Positions 7,775 to 17,673 of a DNA stretch of 64,000 nt are shown piece by piece; position 1 is the first letter of the stretch; each line of letters opens with the position of its first letter. A model generated the notes under the pieces. It was given only the letters and a program-made list of their open reading frames with translations, did no database searches and was not told the DNA's origin. The DNA is from Amycolatopsis methanolica 239 (GTDB lineage Bacteria; Actinomycetota; Actinomycetes; Mycobacteriales; Pseudonocardiaceae): NCBI RefSeq assembly GCF_000739085.1, contig NZ_CP009110.1, forward strand, positions 3,968,001 to 4,032,000, read 5' to 3'. A program made the translations under genes and the position numbers.

Positions 7775-9805
7775 ATGGAGATCGTCGCTGGAATCGATGT
7801 CGGCGGCACGTTCACCGACGTGCTGCTCCACCACCCCGGGACGGGGGAACTCCGCCTCGCCAAGGTGTTCTCCACCCCCGGGCGCCAGGCTGACGGGCTG
7901 CTCACCGGGCTGCGGCAGTTCGATGTTCCGCTCGGCGAACTCGACGCCGTCGTGCACGGAACGACCGTGGCGACCAACGCGGTCCTGGAGCGCAAGGGAT
8001 CGCGCACCGCGCTGGTGACCACGCGCGGCTTCCGGGACGTGCTGGAACTGCGCAGGCGCGACCGGCCCACGACCTACGGCCTGACCGGCGCCTACCGCCC
8101 GCTGGTACCACGGAGCCGGTCGTTCGAAGTGGACGAACGCGTCGACGCGGACGGCCGGGTCGTCGAGCCCCTCTCGGCCGGCTCGGTCCGGGCCGTGGCG
8201 GACGCGCTGCGGGCGGCCGAGGTGGAAAGTGTCGCGGTCTGCCTGCTCAACAGCTACGCCAACGCCGACCACGAGCGCACACTCGCCCACGAACTGCGCC
8301 GGCTGCTGCCGGACGTCGAGGTCACGGCCTCCTACGAGGTGTGCCCGGAGCCCGGCGAGTTCGAACGGGCCACGACCACGGTGGTCAACGCGTTCGTCCG
8401 CGCGCCGATGTCGCGCTACCTCGGCGCCGTGCAGGAACGCCTGAAGCACGAGGGGTTCGCCCGGGACGTGCAGGTGATGCAGTCCAACGGCGGGCTGATC
8501 CCCGCCCGCCGCGCCGGCGAACTCGCGGTCCGCACGCTGCTGTCCGGTCCCGCCGCGGGCACCGTCGCCGCCGCGGCATTCGGTGAGGCCGCCGGCCTGC
8601 CCGACGTCATCTCCTGCGACATGGGCGGCACCAGTTTCGACGTCGCCCTCATCCCCGGCGGGCGGCCCGCGGTGACCGCCGAGAGCGCGATCGACTACGG
8701 CATCCCGATCAAGGTCCCGATGATCGACATCACCACCATCGGCGCGGGCGGCGGGTCCATCGCCTCGGTCGACCGGGCCGGGATCCTGCAGGTCGGGCCG
8801 GAAAGCGCGGGCTCCGATCCGGGTCCGGCGTGTTACGGCCGCGGCGGCACCCGCCCGACCGTCACCGACGCCAACATCGTGCTCGGCCGCATCTCCGCCG
8901 AGCAGCGCCTGGGCACGCAGGACGGGTTCACGCTCGACCGCGACGCCGCCGTCGAAGCGGTCCGGGCGCACGTCGCGGAACCCCTCGGACTCGACGTCAC
9001 CGCCGCGGCGCTCGCGATCATCCGCTTCGCCAACGAGAAGATGGCCAACGCGATCCGCATGGTCAGCGTGGACAAGGGACACGACCCCCGTGAGTTCGCC
9101 CTGGTGGGCTTCGGCGGCGCCGGCCCCATGCACGTCGCCGAGCTGGCCAGGGCTGTCGGCGCCACCACCGTCCTGGTCCCCCCGCACCCCGGCGCGCTGT
9201 CCGCCTACGGCTGCCTGATCGCCGACGTGAAGTACGACTACGTCACGGCCGTGGGATCCGAAGTGGACGACTGCACCGCGGGCGGGATCGAGCGGATCCT
9301 GGCCGACCAGGCCGAGCTGGGCCGCAAGACCCTGGAGGCCGACGGGTTCGGCGACGAGGACATCGCCGTGGAGCACGTCGCGGAAATGAGCTTCGCCAAG
9401 CAGCTCTACTCGATCCGCGTCCCGCTCGGCGGCGACCGCGAAGCCTGGACCCCGGCGAAGCTCACCGAGGAGTTCCACCGCGAGTACCTCGCGATCTACC
9501 AGGGCCGCAACCCCTCCGGCTCGATCCGGTTGATCAGCCTGCGCACCGTGGTGGCCGGCAAGCGCAAGCCCGTCGAGCAGGTGGTGACCACACCGGGCGA
9601 ACACCCGGCACCCCGGGAGCGGACCGTGGTGTTCGCCGACGGCAGCCACACGGTTCCCGTGCTAGGGCGGGAACACCTCCGCCCGGGCGAGGTCCTGGCC
9701 GGGCCGGCGATCGTGGAACAGAGCGACACCACGATCGTGCTCCCCCCGGCGACGACCACGACCGTGCACTCCAACGGCAGTCTCATCGTGAAGGTGGCAT
9801 CATGA
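7775..9805 (+). CDS. hyuA: Hydantoinase/oxoprolinase family protein, subunit A
   Basis: A 676-residue protein of the HyuA/OPLAH N-terminal family, related to N-methylhydantoinase A, 5-oxoprolinase and acetone carboxylase beta subunits. It opens with the actin-like phosphate loop GIDVGGTFTDV. It also carries VHGTTVATNAVLERKG, LSGPAAGTVAAAAFG and DMGGTSFDVALI, which form the ATP-binding fold. These enzymes use ATP to open cyclic amides such as hydantoins or 5-oxoproline, acting with subunit B. A GGAAGAGG ribosome site precedes ATG 7775, and the stop overlaps the hyuB start. The exact substrate is not evident. Confidence 0.87.
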   Translation: MEIVAGIDVGGTFTDVLLHHPGTGELRLAKVFSTPGRQADGLLTGLRQFDVPLGELDAVVHGTTVATNAVLERKGSRTALVTTRGFRDVLELRRRDRPTTYGLTGAYRPLVPRSRSFEVDERVDADGRVVEPLSAGSVRAVADALRAAEVESVAVCLLNSYANADHERTLAHELRRLLPDVEVTASYEVCPEPGEFERATTTVVNAFVRAPMSRYLGAVQERLKHEGFARDVQVMQSNGGLIPARRAGELAVRTLLSGPAAGTVAAAAFGEAAGLPDVISCDMGGTSFDVALIPGGRPAVTAESAIDYGIPIKVPMIDITTIGAGGGSIASVDRAGILQVGPESAGSDPGPACYGRGGTRPTVTDANIVLGRISAEQRLGTQDGFTLDRDAAVEAVRAHVAEPLGLDVTAAALAIIRFANEKMANAIRMVSVDKGHDPREFALVGFGGAGPMHVAELARAVGATTVLVPPHPGALSAYGCLIADVKYDYVTAVGSEVDDCTAGGIERILADQAELGRKTLEADGFGDEDIAVEHVAEMSFAKQLYSIRVPLGGDREAWTPAKLTEEFHREYLAIYQGRNPSGSIRLISLRTVVAGKRKPVEQVVTTPGEHPAPRERTVVFADGSHTVPVLGREHLRPGEVLAGPAIVEQSDTTIVLPPATTTTVHSNGSLIVKVAS

Positions 9806-11472
9806 CCGAGCTCGACCCGTTGTCCATCGCCGTCATCCGCGGCAGGCTCGAACAGATCGCGGACGAGATGGACACCGTCTTCGAACGCATGGCGTTCTCC
9901 CCGGTCATCTCCGACGCCTGGGACCGCGCCGACGGCATCTACTCCCCTGTCGACGGCAGCATGATCGTCCAGGGCAACCGGGGGCTGCCGATCTTCGTGG
10001 GCACCATGCAGTACACGGTCGCGAGCGTGATCGCCGGCGCGAGCGAGGTGCGGCAGGGCGACACGTTCATCGTCAACGACCCGTTCGCCGGTGGCACGCA
10101 CATCATGGACACCAAGATGGTGCGGCCGTTCTTCTACCGCGGCGAACTGTTCGCCTATCTCGCCAACACCGGGCACTGGCCGGACCTCGGCGGCCGGGTG
10201 CCGGGCGGGTTCGGTGCCGCGGCCACCGACTGCTACCAGGAAGGGCTGCGCCTGCCGCCGGTGAAGCTGTTCAGCGGAGACGAGCTCAACGCCGACATCG
10301 TCGCGATCCTGCAAACCAATTCCCGGCTGCCCGACGACGTCCTCGGCGACATCGACGCCCAGGCGACCGCGTTGCGCGCCGGCGAAACGCGTCTCACCGA
10401 GCTCCTCGACGAGTACGGGCCCGACCAGGTGCGCGCGGTCATCGACGCGCTGCGAGAACGGTCGGCGCGGCAGATGCGCTCCTACATCGCGGAGATCCCG
10501 GACGGCACCTACTCCTTCGTCGAGGAGATGGACAACGACGGCATCACCGACGAGGTGCTGCGCATCGACGCGCGGATCACCGTCGCCGGCGAGGAGCTCA
10601 CCATCGACTTCAGCCACTCCTCGCCGCCCTGCCAGGGCCCCATGAACTCCGTGTACGCCGCGACCGTCTCCAGCAGCATCGTCGCGATCAAGCACCTGTT
10701 TCCCGACATCCCGATCAACTCCGGCATCTTCGAACCGATCACGTTCGTCATCCCGGACACCGTGTTCCTCAACGCCAAACCGCCGCGGCCGGTGGCCGGG
10801 TGCGCGGCGGAGACCAGCCAGCGCATCATCACCGCCGTCATGGGCGCGCTCGCCGAAGCCGCACCCGACCGGGTGCCTGCCGGGTCGTCCGCGACGGTCA
10901 ACAACCTCTCCATCGGTGGTGTGCGCGAGGACGGCACCCCGTTCGTGCTGTACGTGTTCCTCGGCGGTGGCTACGGCGGTCACCCGGCCGGGGACGGGCT
11001 GTCCAATGGCTGCTCGCTGATGAGCATCGGGCGCGTCCAGTCGATCGAGACCCTCGAACAGCGCTACCCGCTGCGGTTCCGCAAGTACGGCCTGCGGGAC
11101 GGATCGGCCGGGCACGGCAGGCACCGCGGCGGGTTCGGCGTGCACTTCGAGTTCGAGTTCACCGCCGCCGAAGGGCAGGCGAGCCTGCTCGGCGACCAGG
11201 CCAAGACCGCCCCGGTCGGGCGCGCCGGCGGCACACCGGGACAACCGTCGTCGCCGTGGTTCCGCATCGGCGGCGAGCAGGTCGCCCTCCCGATGATCAG
11301 CAAGGGCGAGAACGTCTTGCTGCGCGCCGGCGACATCGTGTGCCTGCGTACCCCCGGCGGCGGCGGATACGGGCCGACCGCCGAACGCGACCCCGAAGCC
11401 GTCGCCACCGACCTCGAACACGGCTACCTCGACGACGAAACGGCACGAAGGATCTACGCGCACACCGCCTAG
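9802..11472 (+). CDS. hyuB: Hydantoinase/oxoprolinase family protein, subunit B
   Basis: A 556-residue HyuB-family subunit. Conserved family segments are FSPVISDAWDRADGIY near residue 35, VNDPFAGGTHIMDTKMV near 92, GGGYGGHPAGDGLSN near 390 and a glycine-rich ending (LRTPGGGGYGPT). The start ATG overlaps the stop of hyuA by four bases, so the two subunits are coupled. With HyuA it should form a heteromeric ATP-dependent cyclic-amide hydrolase. It is followed after 31 bp by a transporter gene of the same orientation. Confidence 0.87.
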   Translation: MTELDPLSIAVIRGRLEQIADEMDTVFERMAFSPVISDAWDRADGIYSPVDGSMIVQGNRGLPIFVGTMQYTVASVIAGASEVRQGDTFIVNDPFAGGTHIMDTKMVRPFFYRGELFAYLANTGHWPDLGGRVPGGFGAAATDCYQEGLRLPPVKLFSGDELNADIVAILQTNSRLPDDVLGDIDAQATALRAGETRLTELLDEYGPDQVRAVIDALRERSARQMRSYIAEIPDGTYSFVEEMDNDGITDEVLRIDARITVAGEELTIDFSHSSPPCQGPMNSVYAATVSSSIVAIKHLFPDIPINSGIFEPITFVIPDTVFLNAKPPRPVAGCAAETSQRIITAVMGALAEAAPDRVPAGSSATVNNLSIGGVREDGTPFVLYVFLGGGYGGHPAGDGLSNGCSLMSIGRVQSIETLEQRYPLRFRKYGLRDGSAGHGRHRGGFGVHFEFEFTAAEGQASLLGDQAKTAPVGRAGGTPGQPSSPWFRIGGEQVALPMISKGENVLLRAGDIVCLRTPGGGGYGPTAERDPEAVATDLEHGYLDDETARRIYAHTA

Positions 11473-11503
11473 CCCGCCCCTACTCCCCCAGCTGGAGAAA
11501 GCC

Positions 11504-12811
11504 ATGTCCGAAACCACCGCGGACACTCCCATCCGCAAAGCGATCCTCGGCAGCCTCGTCGGAACATCACTGGAGTGGTACGACTTCTTCCTCTACGGCT
11601 CTGCCGCGGCACTCGTCTTCAACGAGGTCTTCTTCCCCACGTTCGACCCGCTCACCGGAACCCTGCTGTCCTTCCTCACCTTCGCCATCGGGTTCGTCGC
11701 GCGCCCCATCGGCGGGATCGTCGCGGGCCACTACGGCGACCGGTTCGGCCGCAAGAAGGTCCTGCTGTTCACCGTGTCCCTCATGGGCGCCTCCACGGTC
11801 CTCATCGGACTGATCCCGAGCTACGCGACGATCGGCGTCACCGCGCCGATCCTGCTGATCGTCGTGCGGCTGGCGCAGGGGTTCGCACTCGGCGGTGAGT
11901 GGGCAGGCGGCGCGCTGATGATCGCCGAACGCGCCCCGTCCGCGCGCCGCGGCTTCCTCACCAGCTTCGTGCAGGTCGGTGTCCCGATCGGCACGCTCGT
12001 CAGCACCGCCGTGCTGTACCTGATGTCGGGCATACTTTCGCGCGACGCCTTCCTGCAGTGGGGCTGGCGGGTGCCGTTCCTGCTGTCCGTCGTGGTCGTC
12101 CTCATCGGCGTCTACATCCGCCGCCAGGTCGGTGAATCACCCGCGTTCGAGAAGGCCGCCCCCGAGCGCGCCCCGATCCTGACGTTGCTCAAGACGCAGC
12201 CGGTGGACGTGCTGCGGGTGGTCGGCATCCGCGCCGGGGCGGACATCCTCTACTACCTGCTGGTGACCTTCCTGCTCACCTACGTCACGACGAGGCTCGG
12301 CCTTCCCCGCGGAGTGGGGCTGCTGGCCGCGCTGGTCGGCGCGGGGATGCAGCTGTTCACCTACCCCGCGTTCGCGGCGCTGAGCGACCGGTACGGCCGC
12401 CGCAAGGTCACCGTCTTCGGCGCGGTCGGGGCGTTCGCGTGGATGTTCGCGTTCTTCCCGCTGGTCGATTCGAAGAATACCGGCCTGATCTTGCTCGCCG
12501 TGGTCGGCGGCCTGTTCTTCCACTCCGCGATGTACGGGGTGCAGGCGTCCTGGATCTGCGAGCTGTTCGACACCCGGCACCGCTACAGCGGTGCCTCGCT
12601 GGGATACCAGCTGTCCGGGATCGTCGGCGGCAGCCTCGCCCCGACCATCGCCGTGGCGCTGCTGCGGGCTTCGGACTCGACCACTCTCGTGGTGGTGTAC
12701 GTGTGCGCCGCGCTCGCTCTCGTGGCCGGGACCGCGTTGCTGACCCGGGAAACCCGCGGCGGCGAACTGACCGGCGCCGGTTCCGCGACGAAGGTGCGGA
12801 GCGCTTCGTGA
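11504..12811 (+). CDS. MFS transporter, metabolite:H+ symporter type
   Basis: A 435-residue membrane protein with twelve predicted hydrophobic segments. Early signature LGSLVGTSLEWYDFFLYG, loop motif GDRFGRKKVLL between helices 2 and 3, GFALGGEWAGGALMIAE, and the late ICELFDTRHRYSGASLGYQ block identify the MHS (ProP/ShiA/KgtP-like) subfamily. These transporters carry organic acids, betaines or osmolytes with protons. The ribosome site GGAGAAAG lies eight bases before ATG 11504. Its place after hyuAB suggests import of the substrate of that enzyme. The stop overlaps the GTG of the next gene. Confidence 0.85.
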   Translation: MSETTADTPIRKAILGSLVGTSLEWYDFFLYGSAAALVFNEVFFPTFDPLTGTLLSFLTFAIGFVARPIGGIVAGHYGDRFGRKKVLLFTVSLMGASTVLIGLIPSYATIGVTAPILLIVVRLAQGFALGGEWAGGALMIAERAPSARRGFLTSFVQVGVPIGTLVSTAVLYLMSGILSRDAFLQWGWRVPFLLSVVVVLIGVYIRRQVGESPAFEKAAPERAPILTLLKTQPVDVLRVVGIRAGADILYYLLVTFLLTYVTTRLGLPRGVGLLAALVGAGMQLFTYPAFAALSDRYGRRKVTVFGAVGAFAWMFAFFPLVDSKNTGLILLAVVGGLFFHSAMYGVQASWICELFDTRHRYSGASLGYQLSGIVGGSLAPTIAVALLRASDSTTLVVVYVCAALALVAGTALLTRETRGGELTGAGSATKVRSAS

Positions 12812-13962
12812 GCGTCGTGGAGCGCGCCCGCCGCGTACTGCCGGGCGGCAACACCCGGACGACTCTGTTCGTCCCGCCGCACCCGCCCTACGCGGTGCGC
12901 GGCGAGGGCGCGATCGTCACCGACCACACTGGACACCGGGTCATCGACTGCAACAACAACTACACGTCGCTCATCCACGGGCACGCCCGTCCCGAAGTGC
13001 TCGAAGCGGCGTTCGAAGCCGCGCGCAGCGGAACCGCGTTCGGCCTCCCCACGGCCTCGGAGGTGGCGCTCGCCGAGCACGTGCGCGACCGCACCGGGAT
13101 CGAGCAGTGGCGCTTCTGCAACTCGGGCACCGAGGCAGTGCTCATGCTCCTGCGCGCGGCCCGGGCCTACACCGGGCGGGAGCTGATCGTGCGGTTCGAG
13201 GGCAGCTACCACGGCACCGGCGACGCCGTCGTCTCGCCCGGCGCGCCCGGGGTGGTGCCCGGCTCGGTGCTGGTGTTGCCGCAGAACGACCTTCCGGCGT
13301 TGCGTGCGGCGATGCGGGACCACGGCGACCGGGTCGCGGCCGTGCTGATCGACCTCATGCCCAACCGCGCCGGCCTCACCCCGGCCGACCCCGCCTACGT
13401 GGCCGAACTCGACGCGCTCACGCGGCAGCACGGCGCGCTGCTCGCGGTCGACGAGGTCATCACGTTCCGCCTGCACGAAGGCGGACTGCACCAGCGGTAC
13501 GGCATCCGGCCCGACCTGGTGTCCGTGGGCAAGGTCATCGGCGGCGGGTTCCCGGTCGGGGCGGTCGGGGGCCGCGCCGAGGTCCTGTCGCCGTTCGACC
13601 CGCAGACGCCGGACGGCGTGTCCTGGGGCGGGACCTTCAGCGCCAACCCCGTCACGATGTCGGCCGGGCTCACGGCGCTGCGCCTCTTCGGCCCCGCCGA
13701 GATCGCCGAGCTGAACCGCCGAGGCGACGAGTTGCGCAGCCGGCTCCGCGACGCCGGAGTGGCGGTGCGCGGCTCCGGCTCCCTGCTGCGGCTGATGGCC
13801 GCGGACACGACGAAACTGTGGTGGAGCCTCTACGAGCGCGGCGTGCTCGCCGGCACGAACGGGCTGCTCGCTCTGTCCACGGCGATGACCCCGGCGCACC
13901 TGGACCACATCGCCGACGCCGTCATCGCCACCCTCCGATCCGGCTCCGCTGAACACCGGTAA
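12808..13962 (+). CDS. Class III aminotransferase, glutamate-1-semialdehyde aminomutase-like
   Basis: A 384-residue PLP enzyme of aminotransferase class III, close in pattern to HemL (glutamate-1-semialdehyde 2,1-aminomutase). Visible family features are LPGGNTRTTLF at the N-terminus, FCNSGTEAVLMLLRAARA (cofactor phosphate binding, near residue 105), LLAVDEVITFR (Asp contacting the pyridine nitrogen) and LVSVGKVIGGGFPVGA with the Schiff-base lysine. Start GTG 12808 overlaps the transporter stop. It is somewhat shorter than HemL (~430). Its place in a hydantoinase cluster argues for a catabolic transaminase or mutase and against tetrapyrrole synthesis, but the substrate is unknown. Confidence 0.82.
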   Translation: MSVVERARRVLPGGNTRTTLFVPPHPPYAVRGEGAIVTDHTGHRVIDCNNNYTSLIHGHARPEVLEAAFEAARSGTAFGLPTASEVALAEHVRDRTGIEQWRFCNSGTEAVLMLLRAARAYTGRELIVRFEGSYHGTGDAVVSPGAPGVVPGSVLVLPQNDLPALRAAMRDHGDRVAAVLIDLMPNRAGLTPADPAYVAELDALTRQHGALLAVDEVITFRLHEGGLHQRYGIRPDLVSVGKVIGGGFPVGAVGGRAEVLSPFDPQTPDGVSWGGTFSANPVTMSAGLTALRLFGPAEIAELNRRGDELRSRLRDAGVAVRGSGSLLRLMAADTTKLWWSLYERGVLAGTNGLLALSTAMTPAHLDHIADAVIATLRSGSAEHR

Positions 13963-13977
13963 CGGTCCCGCCGGGGG

Positions 13978-13991
13978 CCGCGACGTCGCGG
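13978..13991. terminator. Possible bidirectional terminator
   Basis: CCGCGACGTCGCGG is a perfect 14-bp palindrome in the 63-bp gap between two convergent genes, with flanking GGGG and CCCC that could extend the stem. No T-run is present. Confidence 0.3.
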
Positions 13992-14025
13992 CGTTGCGGT
14001 CCCCAGTTTCAATGTCGGGGTGGCG

Positions 14026-14863
14026 TCAGCGGGCGTCGGTGAGGAACTCGGCCAGCGCGTCGGCGACAGCGTCGGGCTGTTCGTCGGGGATGAAGTGTCC
14101 GGCGTCCGGCACGACGATCCCGGTGGTGTTTCGGCCCACGGGCTGATGGAGGCAGCCATGTCCGGAATGGACCCGTGGCTGCTGGAGACCCCGAGGATCG
14201 GCACGGTCAGGCGCCGCCGCTGCTCGAGCGCCTCGCGGTTCTTGCGCGCCGACTCCGCGGCGTCCCGGTAGTAGGCGAGGAAAGCACGCAGCCCTCCGTC
14301 GGCGGCGACGGCCGCCGCGTAGTGGTCGAGCTCGGCGTCGTCGAACGTTTCGGGAGACAAGGCCGTCGCGGTCAGGAACCAGCCGACGTAGTCCCGTTCG
14401 CGGCCGGCGAGCAGCACCTCGGGCAGATCGGGCACGGTGTGGAACGCGAAGTGCCACGTCTTCCACGCCCGATCCGGATCAGTGGGAATCGTCTCCGGGA
14501 GCGTCACACCGGGAATTCCCGCGTCGAGCAGCGCGACCCGGTACAGGTGGTCCTCGAAGCCGAGGGCGAGGGAGAACGCGACCCACACGCCGATGTCGTG
14601 GGCGACCAGCGAATAACTCGACACTCCGAGAGCGGTCACGCTCGGAGTGCCCCTGACCCGGCAGGTCGATCGCGATGACGTGGAACCGGCCGGAGAGGCG
14701 AAGCATCACTTTGCGCCAGGCCCACCAGGTTTGCGGGAATCCGGCGAGCACGACGACGGCCGGCCCCTCCGGCCGTCCACCTTGGACGGACGTGCAGGCG
14801 CACACCGTCCGCGTCCACCCAGCGGTGGGTGAATCCGGTCAGGTGTTGCAGGGGCGCCGTCAT
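14026..14863 (-). pseudogene. Alpha/beta-hydrolase (epoxide hydrolase-like), frameshifted
   Basis: Pieces of one alpha/beta hydrolase lie in successive minus-strand frames. First comes FTHRWVDADGVRLHV, then VVVLAGFPQTWWAWRKVM and IAIDLPGQGHSE. Next are YSLVAHDIGVWVAFSLAL and the lid region, and finally DAGHFIPDEQPDAV up to the stop at 14026. The nucleophile elbow reads HDIG, which implies an aspartate nucleophile as in epoxide hydrolases and haloalkane dehalogenases. The oxyanion FPQTW and the terminal histidine are also present. At least three one-base shifts interrupt it (near 14790, 14640 and 14170). Every catalytic element is conserved, so damage is recent or due to sequencing error. Confidence 0.72.
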
Positions 14864-14945
14864 GAGCAGAGCCGGAGCAAGCACGGCACACCTGCGGGCC
14901 ATCGTGGGCGTGACCGTCGACGCGCTGTCCCAGACGTTGCGCGCG

Positions 14946-16065
14946 TCAGCGTGATCCGACGCGGCTGCCCGCGGTGATCCCGGCGGCGGCCACGATCGCC
15001 GCGGCGCAGACCACCGCGGTCGCGGTCCAGCCGAACCAGTCGACCGCGGCCGCGCCGGCCGCCGGGTCGAGCGCGAGCACGGTGCTCTGGTTGGCCACCT
15101 GCGCGGCGACCAGCCCGGCGTCGAACAGGCCGAGGCAGACCAGCGCGAGTGGCGTGTTCGGCAGGCAGAGGCCGAGGGTCAGCGCCGCCGCGGCGGCGAG
15201 CGCGAGTCCGATGAGGATCACCCGGCGCGCGCCGATGCGGTCGATCCACACCCCGGCGATCCGCCTGGCGACGATGCCGAGCAGCCCGGCCGCCCCGTAC
15301 AGGCCGATCCGTTCCGGCGAATACGAAAACGGCGGCTGGGACAGCGCGACCGCGATGCCCGCCCACACCGCGCAGAACGCGAAGAACCAGAGGGCCCCGC
15401 GCCCGGCGGCCAGCCGCAGCACCGGGAACCTCAGGTACCGGCCCGGAAGCCCGCGCAGCGTGGCCAGGTAACCGGCTCGGCGCGGCCGGGCGTCGCGGGC
15501 AACACCAGACGGGCGGCGACCGCGATGACCGCGCACGCCAGCGAACACCAGCAGCATGGGACGCCATGCCGATCAGCCCGGTCAGCCAGCCGCCACCGAT
15601 CCGCCCGGCGAGGATGCCGGCGGAGATCCCGGCGGTCACCACGCCGAGCACCGTCGCCCGGCGCCGCGGCTCGGCGAACCGTCCCGCCACCGAACTACGC
15701 TGCGCCCCCACCGCGGAGCCGGCGTCGATCACGGCGAGCACGAGCCCGAGCAGCGCCGCGGAACCCACGGCGGTGGCCAGCGCCAGGGCGACGGCGAGCG
15801 CGGCGAACTGCGCGGCAACCACCGTTCTCGGCGGGAACCGGTCCACCAGCGGGACCAGCACCGCGAGCCCGGCGAGATACCCGACCGGGCCGCAGGCGAG
15901 CACCGTGCCGACGACGGCGGCCGGCACGTCCAGCGACCCAGCGACCTCCGCGATCGAAGGTTGAAGCGGATACAGAGTCGCGGTGCCCAGAGCGGCAGCG
16001 AGCGTCAGGAACCCAACCACCCGTGGACGAAGCACCGGCCGGGCCGTCGAAAGATCAGTGTCCAC
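14946..16065 (-). pseudogene. MFS transporter (sugar efflux-like), frameshifted
   Basis: On the minus strand, GTG 16065 opens a 12-helix major facilitator. The first half (VVGFLTLAAALGTATLYPL, GYLAGLAVLVPLVDRF, ATVLGVVTAGISAGILAG) is in one frame down to about 15560. The second half (LWFFAFCAVWAGIAVALS, GLLGIVARRIAGVWIDRIG) is in another, ending at 14946. At least two indels lie between 15480 and 15560. The lack of an MHS loop and the LGVV..GI..GILAGR block suggest the arabinose-efflux permease subfamily. Probably inactive unless the shifts are errors. Confidence 0.72.
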
Positions 16066-16358
16066 GGCGACGACGGTAGGAGTGGCGCGGCGACAACGCT
16101 GGCGGGAAAACGACGGCACCATGATGCGGGACGGCGGCTACCACCTGGGCCTGATCTCGAGCGCGGCTGCGCGCGGATCAGCGCCACCACCGCCACGATC
16201 GTCGACGCGGCGATGACCGTGCCGACAACGGTCGGGCCGGTCTCGGCGAGCGACGATCCGGCGCCCACCCCGGCCGCCGGTCGCGATGCGGCCCGGAGCA
16301 CGCGGTCCCGTTCCTGGAGGCGGCATGGCCGTGCCTCTCGGAAAGGCGCCGGTGGTGA
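16066..16358. other. No convincing gene
   Basis: No open frame here has a start with a ribosome site and a recognisable product. One minus-strand frame encodes a single hydrophobic stretch (VGTVIAASTIVAVVALI) but is not continuous with a plausible start. It may be the relic of a small membrane protein. Confidence 0.3.
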
Positions 16359-16460
16359 TCAGGCGGCAGCCGGTTCTGGCAGGTCCGCCCGGGCTGTCTC
16401 CGCGCCGACGCAGCCCGGGCACCGGACCTCGTCACCGATCAGCCCGATCAGGCTGAGCAT
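16359..16460 (-). CDS. Possible 33-residue peptide with a CPGC motif
   Basis: ATG 16460 opens MLSLIGLIGDEV followed by RCPGCVG and an acidic tail, stop at 16359. A GGGCGAG element lies upstream. It begins 14 bases after the 50-residue ORF ends and could be co-transcribed with it. There is no homology I recognise and coding potential is uncertain. Confidence 0.25.
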   Translation of the reverse strand: MLSLIGLIGDEVRCPGCVGAETARADLPEPAAA

Positions 16461-16474
16461 GCCGGTCTCGCCCG

Positions 16475-16627
16475 TCAGATCCCGAACAGCGCCGGGGTGA
16501 ACGCCCGGTCGGGCAGCGGATCGGGTGTGCCCCGGTCGGCGTCCGGCTGCGCCGTGCCGTCCCCTTCCGCGTCGGCGGGGCGGAGAGCGGACCGTTCGCG
16601 ATCGCTGGTGATCGTCGTGTTTGCCAT
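16475..16627 (-). CDS. Small hydrophilic protein, 50 residues
   Basis: ATG 16627 with GAAGGG at a good distance upstream opens a 50-residue protein beginning MANTTITSDRERSALRP, rich in Asp, Pro and Ala, and ending in the hydrophobic FTPALFGI. I do not recognise a family. The start lies 80 bases beyond the end of the coiled-coil gene on the same strand, so it probably shares its transcript. The short charged body with a hydrophobic C-terminus would suit a docking or leader peptide, but that is speculation. Confidence 0.45.
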   Translation of the reverse strand: MANTTITSDRERSALRPADAEGDGTAQPDADRGTPDPLPDRAFTPALFGI

Positions 16628-16707
16628 GAGAAGAACCCTTCGCACACAACCAACATCGACTGGCACCCCGGCCGGGCCGGGGCACCGGGCCATGGGGTGA
16701 CCTGGTA

Positions 16708-17613
16708 TCACGCGGCGGCGGGAGCGCCCTCCAGGTCGTCCCGGGCGGGCGCTGGTGCCCGCGCCGGAAGCGGGGCCAGCTGGGCGGGCACCTCGACCGC
16801 CACCGGGTCGGGCTCCGGCGGGTCGTCGTGGAGCAGGGGGAGGGCCTTGGCCAGGAGTTCGCGGGCGGTGCGCAGCTGGGCGAGAGCCTCGTCGCGGGCC
16901 CGGTGCAGCTTGCGCACGACCTCCTCGGCCTCGCGCACCATGGTTTCGGCCTCGGCGCGTGCGGCCGAGCGCAGGGCGTCGACCTCCTGCTTGGCGGCTG
17001 CCCGGCGGGCCTGCAGGTCGCGCTGGAAGTCCCGTTCGATCTCGGCGCGCCGCCGGGCGGCTTGCTCGTCCAGCGCCGCTCGCTCGGCGTGCGCCCGGGT
17101 CGTCATGGCTTCCACGTCGGCGCGGGTGCGGTCGAGCAGGTCCTGGTGTTCGCGTTCCAGGGCCTGGCGCCGCCGGTCCAGCTCGCCGATGAGGTCGATG
17201 TGGCGCCTGCGCAGTTGTTGGGCGGCTTCCTGGGCGGCGGCCCAGCTGGTGTCGGCGGCGGCGCGGGCGCGGGCGGTGATCTCGGCGGCCTCGTCCTGCG
17301 CCAGCTCGACCATGCGCCGCATTCGGTACGAGAGGCCCTCGTCGCTGATGGGGGTGCGGCACACCTGGTCGAACCGGTCCTGCAGCCGCCGCAGCGCCGC
17401 GCGGGTCGATTCGAGTTCGGCGGCGAGGTCGTCGCGCTCGCTGATCGCCGCGTCCCGGTCGGCGGCCAGCATGGCGAGCTCGGTTTCGGCCTGCTGGACC
17501 CAGTGCTGAACCTGGGGCCGGTCGTAGCCGCGCCATCTGATGTCGAAGCCGGTGCGCAGGGGGACGAGCTCGGTGTCGTCCCGGCGCGCGGGGGTGGTGC
17601 TGTCAGATCCCAC
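16708..17613 (-). CDS. DivIVA-like coiled-coil protein
   Basis: A 301-residue acidic protein. The N-terminus contains GFDIRWRGYDRPQVQHWVQQ, a short DivIVA-type targeting segment. From about residue 35 to 245 it is almost continuous coiled coil rich in Ala, Glu and Arg (for instance VREAEEVVRKLHRARDEAL). A proline-rich tail closes it. Actinobacteria encode several such DivIVA/FilP-like proteins that assemble at poles or form cytoskeletal filaments. It lies between a small peptide gene and a MerR gene on the same strand, close to Hsp20. The role is inferred from architecture only. Confidence 0.75.
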   Translation of the reverse strand: MGSDSTTPARRDDTELVPLRTGFDIRWRGYDRPQVQHWVQQAETELAMLAADRDAAISERDDLAAELESTRAALRRLQDRFDQVCRTPISDEGLSYRMRRMVELAQDEAAEITARARAAADTSWAAAQEAAQQLRRRHIDLIGELDRRRQALEREHQDLLDRTRADVEAMTTRAHAERAALDEQAARRRAEIERDFQRDLQARRAAAKQEVDALRSAARAEAETMVREAEEVVRKLHRARDEALAQLRTARELLAKALPLLHDDPPEPDPVAVEVPAQLAPLPARAPAPARDDLEGAPAAA

Positions 17614-17673
17614 TTCGCTTTCTCCCTCGGTCGCACCCCTGCCGTCTTCCCGACTAGTGGGCAGGGGCGACGG

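Noticed and set aside
7727..9649. Open minus-strand frame of 640 codons opposite hyuA
   Set aside because: It is the complement of a conserved family member in a high-GC genome; composition is Gly/Arg/His/Asp-rich with no domain pattern.
9496..11538. Open minus-strand frame of 680 codons opposite hyuB
   Set aside because: Shadow of hyuB; no family motifs and no ribosome site at its start.
13830..13962. C-terminal extension of the alpha/beta-hydrolase frame into the aminotransferase gene
   Set aside because: The extension is caused by the frameshift near 14170; the true C-terminus with the catalytic histidine ends at 14026 in another frame.
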